A DNA stretch of 30,102 nt from UBA3103 sp002365855 (GCA_030627625.1 DAOURR010000025.1:1-30102); one strand, 5' to 3'; counted from the first letter of the stretch, positions 1-8,165 are shown. A program made the numbers and translations. Notes: generated from the letters alone by a model not told the origin.

Positions 1-330
1 AATGGTTTTGTGGCTAATTCTATTTTACCAAAATTATGGGGTGTTTTGTTATTCTAATTTACCATAATCCCTTATTTGTCAAGGGATTAGACGCACTTTT
101 GAACTGCGAAAGTTGAGTATAATAACATATCAAGGCTATCCATTATATACATTAAAAGCTTGGAAATAATGACTATGTTAGTTTATTAATAAAAGGCAAA
201 GTATTTAATTTACACAGAAATATTATTAACCAGTAAAAATATTAACGAAGCATCTATGGATGTCGTTACATATTTAATAGATAACCGGGTTTACCTGCCT
301 TTTAAATTTTTGCCCGTGCTGGCTCCTTAA
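1..330. other. AT-rich left edge, possible degraded insertion-element end
   Basis: No intact gene is visible. A short + strand open frame from about 18 to the TGA at 114-116 ends in the residues LNCES. The 14 bases at 105-118 (TGCGAAAGTTGAGT) recur in inverted orientation at the right edge (30005-30018), where a longer open frame ends in MCES at the same sequence. This suggests, as inference only, that the two edges carry ends of related insertion elements. The rest (about 117-330) is AT-rich and I see nothing else in it. Confidence 0.35.
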
Positions 331-366
331 AATCAAGCAGCCCGCCGCAGTTCAAGCGGAGGGCTG
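331..366 (-). terminator. Intrinsic terminator of the 109-aa orphan gene
   Basis: An 11-bp stem with one mismatch (338-348 with 356-366, 7-base loop) begins just past the stop codon of the minus-strand gene. On the minus strand it is followed by a short T-rich stretch at 331-337 and below. The position directly at the gene end supports a terminator. Confidence 0.7.
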
Positions 367-367
367 T

Positions 368-697
368 TTAATTCCTGTTTGCCAGGTTGTAGTTCAGTTC
401 GCCTTTCATTCTGCCGATCTTGTCTATCAAACCACGTTCTTTCATTTTAATCCAAAAAAGCAGGGCGCCTTCGTCGATTTCATTAACCATAATAGTTTCG
501 AAATTTGGTCGAATTAATCTCAGGGAATTTTCGCCCAGGCCTACCCTTCTCGGGTTGCCGCCAATGGTCAATACCCTTAAGTCAAAGTCTTTGCCGTTTT
601 TGAAGCCTATAATTTTAACTCCGTTAATTTTAAACAAGGTTGCAATCCTGTCTCCATATAAATAAGTACTTTCTTTTACCTCATACATTGTGTTCAC
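368..697 (-). CDS. Hypothetical protein, 109 aa
   Basis: I do not recognise this protein. It starts at a GTG (697) with an AAGGAGG ribosome site 9 bases upstream, and an in-frame ATG lies three codons on. The product is soluble-looking, with no signal peptide or membrane segment. It alternates short beta-like stretches (IATLFKINGVKIIGF, FDLRVLTIGG) with a charged helical C-terminus (DEGALLFWIKMKERGLIDKI). Length, strong ribosome site and terminator argue for a real gene. It is divergent from the flavoprotein gene across a 237-bp AT-rich gap and has no operon partner in view. It may be a lineage-specific regulator or binding protein, but nothing in the sequence settles this. Confidence 0.75.
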   Translation of the reverse strand: MNTMYEVKESTYLYGDRIATLFKINGVKIIGFKNGKDFDLRVLTIGGNPRRVGLGENSLRLIRPNFETIMVNEIDEGALLFWIKMKERGLIDKIGRMKGELNYNLANRN

Positions 698-934
698 CGC
701 TACAAACCTCCTTATAAGGATAGAGGAAAGAGAGTGATTAGAGAGTATATAGACTGCAATAAGGTAACTGAAGGGTATATAAGATGATTAATGCTGTTAA
801 TAGTATCATAACAAACTAGAAAACCTATTGCTATAATTAATTGAAATATTCTGAAAAAATAATTTTATGGAAATATTAAAAATATTTATAATCATTAGAA
901 TTTATTAAATGCATGCAGTTATGGAGGTATTGAG

Positions 935-2179
935 TTGGTTTATGATCTGATTGTTATTGGTGGTGGGCCGGCTGGAATAATGGGAGCAGCGGCTGCGGGA
1001 GGGAAAGGCCTGCAAGTGTTATTAGTTGAAAAGAACTCGGAGCTGGGCAGAAAACTCTCTATCACGGGCGGCGGCAGGTGCAACCTGACTAACATCGGGA
1101 GTATGGATATTTTTCAAAACAATATTGTCACCAATAGCAAATTTTTATACAGTTCCCTGACTTCTTTCAGCAACCTTAAGTTAATTGAAATCATCAACGA
1201 ATACGGTGTAAAAACAAAAATTGAGGAGGACAGCCGGGTCTTCCCCGCCTCTGATAAGTCCAGTGATATTGTCAATGCTCTGTTGAGATACCTCCATACG
1301 AGCAGTGTTGAGGTTTTGCTCAGCGAGAAAGTGGAACATGTCTTAGTCAGGGCAAATAGTGTCCACGGCGTTATGTTGAGGGGTGGCCGCCAGATTAAAG
1401 GAAAAAATGTGCTGATTGCCACCGGCGGACTGTCATATGGGCACACAGGTTCAACCGGTGACGGTCTTATGATGGCGCAAAAGCTCGGCCACACTGTTGT
1501 TCAGCCACGTCCCGGCCTTGTGCCGCTGGTTACTGTTGAGGAATGGCCTGGAAGATTACAGGGCTTAACCCTTGAGGCTGTTAAGGTGCGGGCCATTGTC
1601 GGAGGGCGTGCCGAAGCAGAACAGACAGGTGATGTGTTGTTTACACACTTTGGTGTATCGGGACCGGCTATTCTCAATATCAGCAGTTGTATTCACGCCT
1701 TTGAGCTTCCCGTGTCGTTATGTATGGACTTATTGCCTTTTCTGTCTATCGATGAACTTGAAAAACGCTTACAGGAAAATTTTAAACGAAATCAGGGGAA
1801 ACTTCTTAAAAACGCGCTTGGTGAATATATAAGCCAGAGAATGGCGCCTGTTATCCTGGAAAGGTCAGAATTGAGCACCGACCTGCAGGTCGACCGGGTT
1901 ACCAGACGCGAACGTGAAAAGCTGGCACGTACTATGAAAAACTTAATAGTTAACATAGTGGGCCCACGCCCGTTGAAGGAGGCGATTGTTACAAGAGGGG
2001 GTATTGATGTGAAGGAAATAAACCCGTCCACGCTGGAGTCAAAACTGATTGACGGGCTTTACTTCGCTGGTGAAGTGATGGATGTTGACGCTCTGACGGG
2101 TGGTTACAACCTGCAGGTGGCTTTTTCTACGGGATATTTGAGTGGAATCAGCGCAGCCTGCAGATTAAGAAGGTCTTGA
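935..2179 (+). CDS. HI0933/BaiN-type NAD(P)/FAD-dependent oxidoreductase
   Basis: This 414-aa flavoprotein belongs to the HI0933-like family (YhiN/BaiN relatives). The N-terminal dinucleotide-binding motif is IGGGPAG (residues 8-14), followed by the family signature SITGGGRCNLTN near residues 44-55. The C-terminal FAD contact is GLYFAGEVMDVDALTGGYNLQ, shown here only in outline because it is the family's second signature. The start is TTG, set by a GGAGGT site at about 922-927. Members are soluble reductases; the physiological substrate is uncertain for most, and BaiN itself reduces bile-acid intermediates, which should not be assumed here. The stop codon overlaps the -35 box of the next transcription unit, so it is probably a single-gene unit. 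Confidence 0.9.
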   Translation: MVYDLIVIGGGPAGIMGAAAAGGKGLQVLLVEKNSELGRKLSITGGGRCNLTNIGSMDIFQNNIVTNSKFLYSSLTSFSNLKLIEIINEYGVKTKIEEDSRVFPASDKSSDIVNALLRYLHTSSVEVLLSEKVEHVLVRANSVHGVMLRGGRQIKGKNVLIATGGLSYGHTGSTGDGLMMAQKLGHTVVQPRPGLVPLVTVEEWPGRLQGLTLEAVKVRAIVGGRAEAEQTGDVLFTHFGVSGPAILNISSCIHAFELPVSLCMDLLPFLSIDELEKRLQENFKRNQGKLLKNALGEYISQRMAPVILERSELSTDLQVDRVTRREREKLARTMKNLIVNIVGPRPLKEAIVTRGGIDVKEINPSTLESKLIDGLYFAGEVMDVDALTGGYNLQVAFSTGYLSGISAACRLRRS

Positions 2180-2206
2180 CAACATATAAAATACAGGTAA
2201 TAATAT
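2176..2206 (+). promoter_or_regulatory. Promoter of the riboswitch-exchanger unit
   Basis: A perfect TTGACA (2176-2181) overlaps the stop codon of the flavoprotein gene. An AT-rich -10 region follows: TAATAA at 2198 with a 16-base spacer, or TAATAT at 2201 with 19. Transcription from here would begin just ahead of the riboswitch aptamer. Confidence 0.6.
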
Positions 2207-2217
2207 CTAGTATACAA

Positions 2218-2322
2218 GCAGTTAAGGGGAGTAGCCGCCGGTGTAAAACCCGGAGCAGAGGTCGTCAGTACGGTAGAGATACCCGGTCTCTGCAACCTTA
2301 ATAAGGTAGGGCAAGACCTTCG
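2218..2322 (+). ncRNA. yybP-ykoY-type (manganese) riboswitch aptamer
   Basis: The region holds both conserved marks of the yybP-ykoY motif in order and at the expected distance: AAGGGGAGTAGC at about 2224-2235 and GCAAGACCTT at 2311-2320. Between them lie paired segments, including GAGATACCCGGTCTC at about 2276-2290. The 5' TTAAGG and 3' CCTT arms can close the basal stem. This class binds Mn2+ and usually switches on metal-exporter genes. It sits directly upstream of a cation exchanger gene, which fits. Confidence 0.85.
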
Positions 2323-2359
2323 TGTTTTTCCTGCGGGAAATACGGGGTCTTTATTTTTT
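2313..2359 (+). terminator. Riboswitch expression-platform terminator
   Basis: AAGACC (2313-2318), part of the aptamer's 3' strand, can pair with GGTCTT (2346-2351), with further inner pairing through the C/T-rich and GGGAAA segments. A T-rich run follows at 2352-2359. Because it competes with the aptamer for the same bases, ligand binding should prevent termination, making this an ON switch. Confidence 0.75.
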
Positions 2360-2380
2360 ACATTAGATAGGGGCAGGTAA

Positions 2381-3382
2381 ATGTTAATAGATGTGCTTGA
2401 GATGGCGGCAGGATTGTTGGTAATTCTTTTTGGAGCTAAAACCTTTACGAATAGTATTGAATGGCTGGGGAAAAGGCTGAATCTCTCCGAGGGAGCGGTG
2501 GGCAGTGTTCTTGCGGCGGTAGGGACGGCCATGCCGGAGACATTAGTTCCCCTGATTGCCATCCTTTTTGCTACATCCGCCAATGCCCATGAAGTGGGGA
2601 TAGGAGCCATTCTTGGCGCGCCCTTTATGTTGAGCACACTGGCGTTTGCTGTGGTTGGCCTTTCTAAGATGTTTTACTGCCGCAATGGAGATGATAACTG
2701 TATCAAAGTAAAGAATACCATCTTGATGAGGGATCTGAGATATTTTCTGGTATTCTATTCTCTGGCTGTAGCCGCTGCCTTTATGCCATTTAAAATAATG
2801 AAGATGATTGTAGCTTTTGCCCTAATTATTGGATACGTGTACTATGTTAAGCGCACCTTGAGTGACGGTGACGGACTGGCAGAAATTGAACTGCCGCCTC
2901 TTTACCTGTGGAAAAAGAAAACTAGCGCTGAGGCGCCCCTGTCCGTAATTTTGCTTCAGGTGTTTATAGGTTTGGTCATGATCGCCACAGGCGCCCATTT
3001 TTTTATCGGCGCCCTGAGTGTCGTTGCTACGGCTGTGATGGTGCCGGCTTTGATCCTGTCCCTGATCATTACACCGGTTGCTACTGAACTTCCCGAGAAG
3101 TTTAACAGTGTGATCTGGATAAAAGGGGGCAAGGATACCCTGGCGGTTGGAAACATCACCGGGGCCATGGTTTTTCAGAGCACGATTATTCCATCCATTG
3201 GAATTATGTTCACGCCGTGGTCGCTTTCCTTCCTGGCAGCTTTGAGCGCTGGCCTGGCACTCCTTTCCAGCCTGGTCGTATACATGTTTGCTGTAAGTAA
3301 AAAGGAGCTTAGACCGCGTTTTATGATGTACCCGGCGGCTTTTTATGGTATATTTTTGGTAGTTGTTTTCGTATTGTTATAG
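2381..3382 (+). CDS. CaCA-family cation (Ca2+/Na+ type) exchanger
   Basis: This 333-aa integral membrane protein has the two inverted alpha-repeats of the Ca2+:cation antiporter superfamily. Alpha-1 is GTAMPETLVPL (around residue 47) and alpha-2 is TPVATELPE (around residue 229), each within a hydrophobic helix and carrying the conserved P-E pair. About ten membrane segments are visible, with a charged cytoplasmic loop near the middle (about residues 160-190). Such proteins extrude divalent cations using an ion gradient. The gene follows a Mn2+-type riboswitch after about 20 bases, so Mn2+ efflux is a reasonable inference; the sequence itself does not fix the ion. The start is ATG 2381 with a modest AGG-rich ribosome site. 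Confidence 0.85.
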   Translation: MLIDVLEMAAGLLVILFGAKTFTNSIEWLGKRLNLSEGAVGSVLAAVGTAMPETLVPLIAILFATSANAHEVGIGAILGAPFMLSTLAFAVVGLSKMFYCRNGDDNCIKVKNTILMRDLRYFLVFYSLAVAAAFMPFKIMKMIVAFALIIGYVYYVKRTLSDGDGLAEIELPPLYLWKKKTSAEAPLSVILLQVFIGLVMIATGAHFFIGALSVVATAVMVPALILSLIITPVATELPEKFNSVIWIKGGKDTLAVGNITGAMVFQSTIIPSIGIMFTPWSLSFLAALSAGLALLSSLVVYMFAVSKKELRPRFMMYPAAFYGIFLVVVFVLL

Positions 3383-3409
3383 AGTGGGCAGAAGGCAGAT
3401 ACTATTGAA

Positions 3410-3438
3410 TTGATATTGCATATATTGTAAAATATATA
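3410..3438 (+). promoter_or_regulatory. Vegetative promoter of htpX
   Basis: TTGATA (3410-3415), 17 bases, TATATA (3433-3438), ending 23 bases before the htpX start. The gap from the previous gene is only 79 bases, so read-through is also possible. Confidence 0.5.
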
Positions 3439-3461
3439 GGATATTACGAGGAGGTTTAACT

Positions 3462-4307
3462 TTGAACAACTTGAAAGTATTGCTTTTAATGAGTGTATTG
3501 TCTGTTTTACTGGTTCTCATCGGAAATGAAGTGGGTGGCAGTTCGGGGGCAATGTTGTTTTTCTTGATCGCTCTGGGGATGAATTTCTTTGGTTATTATT
3601 TCAGCGACAAAGTTGCTATTTCCATGACCAAGTCCAGGCCAGTCAGCGAAGCAGAGGCGCCGGAGCTTTATCAGATCGTGAAAGGTTTGATCCGGAAGGC
3701 CGGATTGCCGATGCCCCGCCTCTATATAACTCCCTCGCAGCAGCCGAATGCCTTCGCTACGGGCAGGAATCCTGCCCATTCCGCCGTAGCTGTTACTGAA
3801 GGTCTGCTGCGCCTGTTGAACCGCAGCGAGCTTGAAGGTGTTATTGCCCATGAGTTAGCTCATATAAAAAACAGGGACGTTCTTGTAGGGACCATTGCGG
3901 CTGCATTTGCTGGCGCAATAACGATGATTGCGCATGTGGTGCAATGGGGCGCCATCCTTGGTATGGGGCGAGGTGACGATGATGAGGGTGGCATGGGCAT
4001 TGTAGGCGCCTTACTCCTGGCTATCATTGCTCCGCTTGCTGCCATGGTCATACAGATGGCGATCTCCCGCTCGCGGGAATACGGGGCGGATGAGTCCGGT
4101 GCACGGTATGCTGGTAATACCAGCGGTCTGGCCAACGCGCTGATGAAGTTGGAAGGAGCCGCTCAGCGAATACCGATGCAGGTAAACCCTGCGGCATCAC
4201 ATCTTTTCATTGTCAATCCTCTAACAGGCCAGTCCGTAGCCAGGTTTTTCAGCACCCACCCGCCGGTTGCAGAGAGAGTAAAAAAGTTGGGTCAGATTAG
4301 AATTTAA
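3462..4307 (+). CDS. htpX: HtpX-family membrane zinc metalloprotease
   Basis: HtpX (M48B) is a membrane-bound protease that removes damaged membrane proteins. The product is 281 aa, the usual size. Two hydrophobic segments lie at the N-terminus (about residues 5-45) and two more flank the middle (about 145-200). The zinc motif HELAH is at 130-134, and the third ligand is the glutamate of SREYGAD (E206). The TTG start at 3462 follows a strong GAGGAGGT site. It is a stand-alone unit next to the exchanger gene; no CIRCE or other heat-shock operator is obvious. Confidence 0.93.
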   Translation: MNNLKVLLLMSVLSVLLVLIGNEVGGSSGAMLFFLIALGMNFFGYYFSDKVAISMTKSRPVSEAEAPELYQIVKGLIRKAGLPMPRLYITPSQQPNAFATGRNPAHSAVAVTEGLLRLLNRSELEGVIAHELAHIKNRDVLVGTIAAAFAGAITMIAHVVQWGAILGMGRGDDDEGGMGIVGALLLAIIAPLAAMVIQMAISRSREYGADESGARYAGNTSGLANALMKLEGAAQRIPMQVNPAASHLFIVNPLTGQSVARFFSTHPPVAERVKKLGQIRI

Positions 4308-4321
4308 TACTTTGGCTAAGC

Positions 4322-4364
4322 AGACCTCCTGCGGGTTAAAATATAAAAAAATCTCAGGAGGTTT
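4322..4364 (+). promoter_or_regulatory. Hairpin that buries the VOC gene ribosome site
   Basis: AGACCTCCTG (4322-4331) can pair with CAGGAGGTTT (4355-4364), a 10-bp stem with a single G-T pair and a 23-base AT-rich loop. The 3' arm contains the AGGAGG ribosome site of the gene at 4370. Folding would hide that site, so translational control, possibly thermosensitive, can be inferred. No T-run follows, so it is not a terminator. Confidence 0.5.
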
Positions 4365-4369
4365 ATTAT

Positions 4370-4729
4370 ATGAACTCAGACTGTTATTGCCACGCCGCTG
4401 AGACATCTAACAGGTTCTGTCACGTGGAAATACCGGTTTCGGATATATCCCGGGCAGGGGAATTTTACGGGAAGCTTTTTGGCTGGCAGGTTCAGGAGAC
4501 TCCCGATCCGGGATATGTTTTGATTCCTGGAGGCGGGCTGCGGAAAGTCGACCAGGTAACCCGTGGTGGCGCCGTCAGCTATGTATGTGTTGACGACCTG
4601 GGCAGTTATGTCGAGAAAGTTAAAAGCCTGGGAGGCAAGGTGGAGATCGAGAAGGAACCCGCCGGACAGGGCTGGTGTTCCCTGTTTACGGACCTGGACG
4701 GCAATGCGGTCGGTCTTTACCAACTCTAG
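4370..4729 (+). CDS. VOC-fold (glyoxalase/bleomycin-resistance) family protein
   Basis: The 119-aa product has the single betaalpha-beta-beta-beta pattern typical of vicinal-oxygen-chelate domains. Marks are HVEIPVSDISRAGEFYGKLFGW near residues 18-39, given in outline, and a C-terminal DLDGNAVGLYQL strand. The putative metal-binding residues include H18 and the late glutamate/aspartate region, though the usual final Glu is replaced by a VGLYQ context. The N-terminus carries three cysteine/histidine residues (CYCH) before the domain. The specific substrate is unknown. It has a strong AGGAGG site, buried in a possible hairpin, and a terminator follows. Confidence 0.8.
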   Translation: MNSDCYCHAAETSNRFCHVEIPVSDISRAGEFYGKLFGWQVQETPDPGYVLIPGGGLRKVDQVTRGGAVSYVCVDDLGSYVEKVKSLGGKVEIEKEPAGQGWCSLFTDLDGNAVGLYQL

Positions 4730-4791
4730 GCCCCTTTGAAGACAAACATTCTTTTTTAAAACAGCATGAAGAATATTGTTATATTTTACTG

Positions 4792-4831
4792 CAAATCCTC
4801 TGTTTCAATCAAAAAGAGGGTTTGTTTTTTT
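4792..4831 (+). terminator. Intrinsic terminator after the VOC gene
   Basis: A 10-bp stem (4792-4801 with 4815-4824, one G-T pair, 13-base loop) is followed by a run of seven Ts. It lies about 60 bases after the VOC stop codon. Confidence 0.8.
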
Positions 4832-4949
4832 GTTAAAAAAATTTTTGAATAAATGGTTTTGTTTAAATCACCTTGCATGGCATAGCTGTTTATGTTTCTG
4901 TCTATACTGAACAAGAGGTTTAAAACTAAAAAAGGGGTGAAGTTGTTCG

Positions 4950-5852
4950 ATGGCCCAGACTATTTCAATCGGAACCACGCAGCATATTGATTTTCTCAAG
5001 GCCAAACTGGGCCGGGAACTAAAAAAGTTTAAGCGTAACGGGATGAAAATAGAACTGGAAGAACGCCCGGCTGGAAAATTCACTTTCTTAGCCTTTAGGA
5101 TTACAGACCAGGAATCTACTGGCTACAGCCGGGAAGCCACACATATTGTCAGGCAGCATCTAGCTGATATCATATCCGAAAATATTATCAGCTATTGGGA
5201 AGACAGTCTGCTACAGGATATTATCAGGGACAATTATTATTATTTTGGTGAAGAGGAAAAAAAAGTTATTTATAACTATGCACTGCGACACATGAACCGG
5301 GATGGAAACGAATGCCGTAATACTCTCTACTGGCTGAACCGTAAAAGTAAAATATTGCATAAGGTTTTGGATTTCATGCACCAAAGCAACCGTATTATTA
5401 TCGACGGTTTTATCAAGTTCAGGCTGAAAGAATATACCAACGAACTGCGCGACGCGGCGGATAAGGCTGTTGACGACTTTTTAATGGAGAGGGAATACAG
5501 GGAGTTTGTTAATCTTTTAAAATATTTTGTGGATATACAAGAGCCAAAAGTTGAGGTTCTGCATGTATTGATTCGGGGGAACGGCACTTTTAAGCTTTAT
5601 GACAATAATCTGCAGCCCATCCGAAGTGACTACCTGGAAGGTTATTTAACGGATCTTGCAGACAATGAAATAAACTATGAAGACCTCTTGATCAGCGCTT
5701 TGATCACGATAGCCCCCGGCACTATCATCCTGCATTATAAAAAAGAAAATGGTCTTTGTGCCACGCTGGACACGATTAAGAATGTGTTCTACGGGAGAGT
5801 AAGTGAATGTAAAGGCTGCAGCCTTTGCCTGTCAACTTTGAGATTAAACTGA
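4950..5852 (+). CDS. ytxC: YtxC-family sporulation protein
   Basis: The 300-aa product matches the YtxC family of putative sporulation proteins, found only in spore formers. The recognition rests on the overall charged helical composition, the length, and its place directly upstream of thrS, the same order as in Bacillus subtilis. The C-terminus has a small cysteine cluster (CKGCSLC). There is no signal peptide or membrane segment. The ATG at 4950 follows a GGGGTGAAG site. The molecular role of YtxC is not established. No clear vegetative promoter is visible in the 120 bases upstream, which would be in keeping with a sporulation sigma factor, but I could not assign one. Confidence 0.82.
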   Translation: MAQTISIGTTQHIDFLKAKLGRELKKFKRNGMKIELEERPAGKFTFLAFRITDQESTGYSREATHIVRQHLADIISENIISYWEDSLLQDIIRDNYYYFGEEEKKVIYNYALRHMNRDGNECRNTLYWLNRKSKILHKVLDFMHQSNRIIIDGFIKFRLKEYTNELRDAADKAVDDFLMEREYREFVNLLKYFVDIQEPKVEVLHVLIRGNGTFKLYDNNLQPIRSDYLEGYLTDLADNEINYEDLLISALITIAPGTIILHYKKENGLCATLDTIKNVFYGRVSECKGCSLCLSTLRLN

Positions 5853-5884
5853 TCCTTTTGAAAACCCCTTATTAATGCAATTCA

Positions 5885-5913
5885 TTGACAAAAAGATGGC
5901 AAGAAAATATAAT
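5885..5913 (+). promoter_or_regulatory. Consensus promoter of thrS
   Basis: TTGACA (5885-5890), 17 bases, TATAAT (5908-5913): a perfect vegetative promoter. Transcription would start near 5920, about 30 bases before the T-box stem I. Confidence 0.88.
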
Positions 5914-5944
5914 ACTCGTGACAGAAATATTGAAAATACGGTAA

Positions 5945-6177
5945 TGAAAAGGAAGAGTAAGTCCATTCCGGCCTTTAGAGAGAAGACGTCCAGGGCTGAG
6001 AGCGTCTTCAGGCGTCAGGAGTTCCGAAAACCACCTTTGAGCCGCCGGCCGAAAACCATGGCCGCGCCAGGCGGGCGTTAGACGCCAGAGCGAGGAAAGC
6101 CGTCCAATTTTCCTAACCAGGGTGGAACCGCGGGAATACCCGTCCCTGACAATGCATGTCAGGGACGTTTTGTGTTT
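5945..6177 (+). ncRNA. Threonine T-box leader of thrS
   Basis: The T-box core AGGGTGGAACCGCGGG is at 6119-6134, followed by an intrinsic terminator. Stem I starts near 5949 with an AGTA element at 5955-5958. On its 3' side, the AAAACCACC stretch at 6027-6035 offers ACC at 6030 or 6033 as threonine specifier. Uncharged tRNA-Thr would pair there and with the TGGA bulge in the T-box, stabilising the antiterminator. The downstream gene is threonyl-tRNA synthetase, which agrees with the specifier. Confidence 0.92.
6141..6177 (+). terminator. T-box terminator before thrS
   Basis: CGTCCCTGAC (6141-6150) pairs perfectly with GTCAGGGACG (6158-6167) across a 7-base loop, then TTTTGTGTTT. The antiterminator alternative uses the T-box sequence just upstream. 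Confidence 0.9.
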
Positions 6178-6242
6178 CTTTAAATAATTCGTGTAATACC
6201 AGTGTGCTGATGGTACATCCAATAATAAGGGGCGTGATTATA

Positions 6243-8165
6243 GTGGTTGATAACAAAAAGGTAAAGGCAACACTGCCTGACGGTTCGGTAAAAGAGTATC
6301 CTGGCGGCATTACACTACTGGAAATAGCCAGCAGCATCGGACCGCGCCTGGCCAGGGAAGCCCTGGCGGCAAAGGTTGACGGCCGTCTGGTTGATCTGTG
6401 CAGTACGTTGGAGCGTGACGCTTCCATTCAATTTCTGACTTTTGATGATGAAGAAGGCAGGCAGGTTTACCGTCACAGCACTGCTCACGTGATGGCCCAG
6501 GCGGTTGAAAAGCTCTTTCCAGGTGTCAAACTGGCTATCGGGCCAGCCATAGCTGACGGGTTTTACTATGACTTTGACCCTGAGGAACCTTTTACAACGG
6601 AAGATTTGGGAAAGATCGAAAAGGAGATAGCAAACATTATCAAAGCCGATCTGCCATTTGAGCGCCGGGAGTTAACCAGGCTTGAAGCTCTTGCTTTGTT
6701 CCGGGATGCCGGGCAGGATTATAAAGTTGAACTGATTGAGGACCTCCCTGAGGATGTGCCCCTCTCATGTTACAACCAGGGCGACTTTGTGGACCTTTGT
6801 ATGGGTCCGCATGTTCCTTCAACCGGACGTTTGAAATCAGTGAAGCTGTTGAATGTAGCTGGGGCTTACTGGCGCGGAAGTGAAAAAAACAAGATGCTCC
6901 AGCGTATTTATGGCACATCTTTCCCCAAAAAAGCACTACTTGAAGAGCACCTCTTCAGGATTGAGGAAGCAAAGAGAAGAGATCACAGAAAAGTCGGGGC
7001 GGAGCTGGATTTATTCAGCATCCAGGAGGAAGGTCCAGGTTTCCCATTTTTCCATCCCAAGGGTATGATCCTGCGAAACGAGCTGGAAAAATACTGGCGT
7101 GAAGAACACAAAAAATGGGGTTACCAGGAAATTCGCACCCCGATCATATTGAACCGTGCCCTCTGGGAAAAATCTGGGCACTGGGACCATTACCGTGAAA
7201 ATATGTATTTTACAAATATCGACGAGAATGATTTTGCGGTTAAACCAATGAACTGCCCGGGGTGTATCCTGGTCTATAAGACCAAGCTGCACAGCTACCG
7301 GGAACTTCCCATCCGGCTGGCTGAACTGGGACTAGTGCACAGGCACGAGCTGTCAGGAGTTCTGCACGGGCTGATGAGGGTCCGCTGCTTTACCCAGGAT
7401 GACGCCCATATTTTTATGCTGCCCTCGCAGAGCAAGGAAGAAATAATTGGAGTTATAGAAATGATTGACGATTTTTATAAAGTATTCGGCTTTTTCTACC
7501 ACGTGGAACTCTCCACCAGGCCCGAGAAAGCCATGGGCTCCGATGAAATGTGGGAAACAGCCACGTCGATTCTGCGGGAAGCCCTGGAGGCCAAGGGCAT
7601 GGCGTATAAAGTAAACGAGGGTGACGGCGCCTTTTACGGCCCCAAAATAGACTTCCACCTCAAGGACTCACTGGGGCGCACCTGGCAGTGCGGCACGATC
7701 CAGCTGGATTTCCAGATGCCGGAGAAGTTTGACCTGAGCTACGTGGGGGAAGACGGATTAAAGCACAGGCCGGTAATGATCCACCGGGTAATTTTTGGGA
7801 GTCTGGAAAGGTTTATTGGAATATTAACCGAACATTTTGCAGGGGCTTTTCCAGCCTGGCTGGCTCCCGTACAGGTTCGGGTAATACCAATTACGGAACG
7901 GCATGCCGGGTATGCCCGGCAGGTAGAGGATGCCCTTAATGAGATAGGGATTCGCGTTGAGGTCGATGCCCGCAATGAAAAGGTCAGCTATAAAATTCGC
8001 GAAGCTCAGAACCAGAAGGTGCCCTATATGCTTGTTACAGGTGATAAAGAAGTAGAACATGGGACAGTGGCAGTCCGTCACAGAACCAAGGGTGATTTGG
8101 GCTCTCTATCGCTGGCTGAATTCCAGGATAAACTACTGGAAGAGATAGGGACAAAGCTGTATTAA
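6243..8165 (+). CDS. thrS: Threonyl-tRNA synthetase
   Basis: ThrRS charges tRNA-Thr in the cytoplasm. With the GTG start at 6243 the product is 640 aa, the standard bacterial length. That start is 10 bases after AAGGGGC (6227-6233) and gives the N-terminus VVDNKKVKATLPDGS. Upstream in-frame codons reach back into the terminator hairpin and were not used. The order of domains is TGS (about 1-60), editing domain with HSTAHVMAQAV, catalytic class II core with the zinc cysteine in MNCPGC (about 332-338) and motif 3 region VMIHRVIFGSLERFIG, then the anticodon-binding domain from about 540. It is controlled by the T-box upstream. Confidence 0.97.
   Translation: MVDNKKVKATLPDGSVKEYPGGITLLEIASSIGPRLAREALAAKVDGRLVDLCSTLERDASIQFLTFDDEEGRQVYRHSTAHVMAQAVEKLFPGVKLAIGPAIADGFYYDFDPEEPFTTEDLGKIEKEIANIIKADLPFERRELTRLEALALFRDAGQDYKVELIEDLPEDVPLSCYNQGDFVDLCMGPHVPSTGRLKSVKLLNVAGAYWRGSEKNKMLQRIYGTSFPKKALLEEHLFRIEEAKRRDHRKVGAELDLFSIQEEGPGFPFFHPKGMILRNELEKYWREEHKKWGYQEIRTPIILNRALWEKSGHWDHYRENMYFTNIDENDFAVKPMNCPGCILVYKTKLHSYRELPIRLAELGLVHRHELSGVLHGLMRVRCFTQDDAHIFMLPSQSKEEIIGVIEMIDDFYKVFGFFYHVELSTRPEKAMGSDEMWETATSILREALEAKGMAYKVNEGDGAFYGPKIDFHLKDSLGRTWQCGTIQLDFQMPEKFDLSYVGEDGLKHRPVMIHRVIFGSLERFIGILTEHFAGAFPAWLAPVQVRVIPITERHAGYARQVEDALNEIGIRVEVDARNEKVSYKIREAQNQKVPYMLVTGDKEVEHGTVAVRHRTKGDLGSLSLAEFQDKLLEEIGTKLY

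Noticed and set aside
2104..2637. Long minus-strand frame across the riboswitch
   Set aside because: It is a shadow of the flavoprotein and exchanger genes and cuts through the riboswitch; composition is not protein-like.
5875..6081. Small + strand open frame upstream of thrS
   Set aside because: It lies across the promoter and stem I of the T-box leader, and no ribosome site precedes it.
6156..6242. N-terminal extension of thrS by 29 codons
   Set aside because: It runs back into the T-box terminator hairpin, lacks a ribosome site, and the 640-aa product from GTG 6243 already has the full TGS domain.
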